Shown here: piece by piece, positions 6,799 through 8,630 of the stretch
Layout: each line of letters begins with the position of its first letter
How positions within the stretch are numbered: the first letter of the stretch is position 1
Assembly: GCA_022616575.1 (NCBI GenBank)
Contig: JAKEEN010000092.1
Span: forward strand, 1-8,630
Direction: 5' to 3'
Source: Flammeovirgaceae bacterium
GTDB taxonomy: Bacteria; Bacteroidota; Bacteroidia; Cytophagales; Cyclobacteriaceae
Length of the DNA: 8,630 nt
Made by a program: the position numbers and the translations under genes
Notes under the pieces: model-generated
What the model was told of the DNA's origin: nothing
The model's database searches: none
The model's input: only the letters and a program-made list of their open reading frames with translations

Positions 6799-6806
6799 TA
6801 GTTTTT
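6799..6806 (+). promoter_or_regulatory. Possible -7 element TAGTTTTT before the secreted-protein gene
   Basis: TAGTTTTT differs from TAnnTTTG only in the last base and ends 6 bases before the ATG at 6813, in line with the spacing seen at three other starts in the window. I see no TTG at a suitable -33 position. It lies in the 69-base divergent region between csaA and this gene. Confidence 0.25.
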
Positions 6807-6812
6807 TAAAAA

Positions 6813-7190
6813 ATGAAACGGATTTCTCTCCTCGTAATGATACTCTTCGGAACCGGAGTTTTGATGGCTCAGGAGTCTTCATTACCAGCTGAAATCTCTG
6901 AAACTACCAGTGATCGCTATACAACTTCACCAGAAGATCGATCTTTCAATCGCGGCAATCCTGACAACCCTTCGAAAGAATCAGCAAATAAAGAAGGAAC
7001 ATCAAACAAAACTGTAGCACAGCCTGAAAAAGCCCAAAAGGCTTCACCTGTTGTTACTGAAAATAAAGCAGCAAAACAAAAAACTGAAAAGCAGCAAAAA
7101 GTAGCTGAAACTGAAGATGATGTGTTGTCATTCAACTTTTTGTATTTTCTCTACAAGCGGTTTAAGTATTCTGACTTAGCCGATCAATAG
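6813..7190 (+). CDS. Small secreted protein of unknown function with low-complexity linker
   Basis: The 125-residue product has a clear signal peptide: MKR, a hydrophobic core ISLLVMILFGTGVL, and a probable signal peptidase I site after A19 (LMA/QES). There is no lipobox cysteine, so it should be released to the periplasm or beyond rather than lipidated. Residues 20-100 are low-complexity, rich in Lys, Glu, Ser, Thr, Ala and Gln, and probably disordered. The last 23 residues differ sharply: DDVLSFNFLYFLYKRFKYSDLADQ begins at about 102 and is aromatic and hydrophobic, like a short amphipathic helix that may dock on a membrane or partner. I recognise no named domain. It is divergent from csaA and lies 79 bases before the TonB-dependent receptor gene, which has its own promoter. 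It ends with TAG. Confidence 0.75.
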   Translation: MKRISLLVMILFGTGVLMAQESSLPAEISETTSDRYTTSPEDRSFNRGNPDNPSKESANKEGTSNKTVAQPEKAQKASPVVTENKAAKQKTEKQQKVAETEDDVLSFNFLYFLYKRFKYSDLADQ

Positions 7191-7217
7191 TTCCAGTCTT
7201 TGTTTAGGTTACCTGTA

Positions 7218-7237
7218 AAAATCTATAAAAAGATTTT
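7218..7237. repeat. AT-rich inverted repeat upstream of the receptor gene
   Basis: AAAATCT (7218-7224) and AGATTTT (7231-7237) form perfect 7-base arms around a 6-base loop ATAAAA. The right arm overlaps the -33 TTG of the receptor promoter. It could be an operator for a regulator, or a weak terminator for the secreted-protein gene ending at 7190; the AT-only character makes chance a real alternative. Confidence 0.3.
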
Positions 7238-7264
7238 GCGCTTTCATGAGATGTTCTACATTTG
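7236..7264 (+). promoter_or_regulatory. Bacteroidota promoter TTG-N18-TACATTTG for the TonB-dependent receptor
   Basis: TTG (7236-7238) and TACATTTG (7257-7264) match the Bacteroidota -33 and -7 elements with an 18-base spacer, the best promoter match in the window. The -7 element ends 5 bases before the ATG at 7270, with no Shine-Dalgarno sequence between, so the transcript is probably leaderless or nearly so. The element lies downstream of an in-frame ATG at 7246, which argues for the start at 7270. Confidence 0.6.
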
Positions 7265-7269
7265 CAACA

Positions 7270-8630
7270 ATGTTGCATTTAGTAAAACCCCTCACTCTAC
7301 TCTTACTTTTTGTTTCTGCTGCAGCCGCACAGAATACAATCACCGGTAAAGTCACTGACGCTGATGATCAAAAACCACTGCCCGGAGCCTACGTATTCAT
7401 TCCGGATTTAAAGAAAATGTCTGTAACAGATCTAGAAGGCAACTATCAAATCCAAGATTTGCCTAAAGGAAAATTTCTTGTGGAGTTTAAGTTTATTGGG
7501 TACAACACAATTATAGAGACAATCACGGTTGACGGTTTTACGGAAGCAAATGTTTCGTTAACAGGTTCAGTTACTGAATTGCAGGAACTTGTTGTTACGG
7601 GTATTAGCCACTCCAGCGAACTTCACACTAACCCCATTCCGGTTGTTACTATTGACCAACAGTTTTTGACTGAAAGCTCTTCTACCAATCTGATTGAAAG
7701 CATTTCAATGAAAAATGGAATCGCTGCCATTTCAACCGGAGTTGCCATATCAAAACCTGTGATTCGCGGGTTGGGGTATAATCGGGTTATCACGCTATTT
7801 GATGGTGTGCGACAGGAGGGCCAGCAGTGGGGCGATGAACATGGAATTGAAATCGATGAGTTTTCAGTGGAGCGCATTGAAATTGTTAAGGGTGCCGGGA
7901 GCCTCATGTATGGAAGTGATGGATTAGGTGGCGTCATTAACTTTCTTCCCTCGGCCCCTGTTCCTCAAGGTACAGTTCAATCTAAGCTCATCAGCAACTA
8001 TCAGAGTAATCATGGACTATTCGCCAACTCGCTACAGATTGCCGGTAATTCAAAAAATTTTCAGTGGCAATTCCGCGCAAGCAATAAAACGGCAAAACCT
8101 TATCAGAATAAATTTGATGGCCGTGTTTTTAACTCTGGGTTTCGGGAGGCAAATGTTAATGGAACCCTCGGTATTAGCAAACGATGGGGCTATTCGTATC
8201 TAAATGCCAGCTTGTTCAATCAAACCCTGGGTCTTACCGAAGGTGATCGCGATTCCCTTGGCAATTTCATTTATGAAAAAATTATTGCTGACACAGTTGG
8301 GGTTGTGAGCGCTACCCACTCAGAATTGAAGAGTTATGATTTGTTTATTCCAAACCAAAAGATTTTTCACTTTCGGTTGGCGAGCGGCTCAAACTTCTAC
8401 TTTGGGAATACACGCCTCCAAACAGCGCTTGCCTATCAGCGCAATCAACGAAAAGAATACGGTGATGTAGCTGAACCTAAAACAGAAGAATTATTCTTCG
8501 ATCTCAACTCTGCAACCTACAACTTCATTTATTTCCTGCGGGAGAAAAAAAACTGGCAAGTATCTGTAGGAAGCGGTGGCATGTGGCAGAAAAATGAGAA
8601 TAAAGGTGTTGAATTTTTAATTCCACAATA
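7270..8630 (+). CDS. TonB-dependent outer-membrane receptor (3' end cut off by window)
   Basis: The 453 visible residues begin with a signal peptide (hydrophobic LTLLLLFVSAAAA, probable cleavage after A20 before QNT). Next is a carboxypeptidase-regulatory-like beta-sandwich (about 22-98: ITGKVTDADDQKPLPGAYV, then VTDLEGNYQI), a TonB-box-like ELVVTG (106-111), and the plug domain (about 120-226) with IRGLGYNRV (165-173), FDGV (177-180), VERIEIVKGAGS (200-211) and MYGSDGLGGVINF (213-225). Alternating aromatic beta strands of the barrel follow to the window edge. Such receptors import large or scarce ligands across the outer membrane using TonB-ExbBD energy. The plug segment GQQWGDEHGIEID (184-196) recalls receptors linked to metal uptake, but the ligand is not established, and the protein is not obviously SusC-like since no SusD gene is visible. 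Start 7270 is favoured over in-frame ATG 7246 by the promoter position. The frame is uninterrupted. Confidence 0.93.
   Translation, partial: MLHLVKPLTLLLLFVSAAAAQNTITGKVTDADDQKPLPGAYVFIPDLKKMSVTDLEGNYQIQDLPKGKFLVEFKFIGYNTIIETITVDGFTEANVSLTGSVTELQELVVTGISHSSELHTNPIPVVTIDQQFLTESSSTNLIESISMKNGIAAISTGVAISKPVIRGLGYNRVITLFDGVRQEGQQWGDEHGIEIDEFSVERIEIVKGAGSLMYGSDGLGGVINFLPSAPVPQGTVQSKLISNYQSNHGLFANSLQIAGNSKNFQWQFRASNKTAKPYQNKFDGRVFNSGFREANVNGTLGISKRWGYSYLNASLFNQTLGLTEGDRDSLGNFIYEKIIADTVGVVSATHSELKSYDLFIPNQKIFHFRLASGSNFYFGNTRLQTALAYQRNQRKEYGDVAEPKTEELFFDLNSATYNFIYFLREKKNWQVSVGSGGMWQKNENKGVEFLIPQ

Noticed and set aside
6414..7190. Genome-wide reassignment of TAG to a sense codon as the reason for the csaA interruption
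   Set aside because: TAG ends murF-alr at 3984 and the secreted-protein gene at 7190 at sensible points; reading through the latter would run into the receptor gene in another frame.
7246..7269. Earlier in-frame ATG at 7246 as the receptor start
   Set aside because: The best promoter in the window has its -7 element at 7257-7264, downstream of that ATG, and the signal peptide is well formed from 7270.
7623..8203. Frames at 7623-7937 (minus) and 7928-8203 (plus)
   Set aside because: Both overlap the receptor gene, whose frame runs uninterrupted with signal peptide, plug and barrel features.
1..8630. Mobile elements, CRISPR arrays, tRNA or rRNA genes
   Set aside because: I saw no transposase motifs, terminal repeats, regularly spaced repeats or tRNA-like cloverleaf sequences.

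Overview
The window looks like chromosomal DNA from a member of the Bacteroidota, probably Cytophagia- or Chitinophagia-like. The evidence is a MurF-alanine racemase fusion, a TonB-dependent receptor with an N-terminal carboxypeptidase-regulatory-like domain, weak Shine-Dalgarno sites, and -7 promoter elements of the TAnnTTTG type. The DNA is moderately AT-rich. I see no mobile element, CRISPR array or RNA gene. These calls rest on reading motifs by eye; no database search was possible.

Layout. From 2455 down to the left edge, the minus strand carries a two-gene operon: a nucleotidyltransferase-fold protein, then a B12-binding-type radical SAM enzyme that runs off the window. Divergent from it, on the plus strand, are a 52-residue basic protein (2551-2709), previously easy to overlook because of its size, and a 122-residue SpoIIAA/STAS-like protein (2712-3080). 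The latter converges, one base apart, on a minus-strand class I methyltransferase (3082-3897). A short intergenic stretch (3898-3983) with degenerate 7-base repeats separates this from a second minus-strand operon: csaA (6414-6743) followed with no gap by murF-alr (3984-6413). Divergent from csaA, on the plus strand, are a small secreted protein (6813-7190) and a TonB-dependent receptor (7270 to the right edge).

How the genes work together. The MurF-Alr fusion supplies D-alanine and, in the same polypeptide, adds D-Ala-D-Ala to the peptidoglycan precursor. The radical SAM and nucleotidyltransferase genes look translationally coupled and may act in one pathway whose substrate I cannot name. 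The receptor is an outer-membrane importer, possibly for a metal or metal complex.

Most notable points: csaA has an in-frame amber codon at position 62 of 110, while the rest of its family sequence continues intact in the same frame; several genes have a -7 promoter element 5-6 bases before the start codon, which suggests leaderless mRNAs; and the 52-residue gene and the radical SAM/nucleotidyltransferase pair look like uncharacterised conserved loci.
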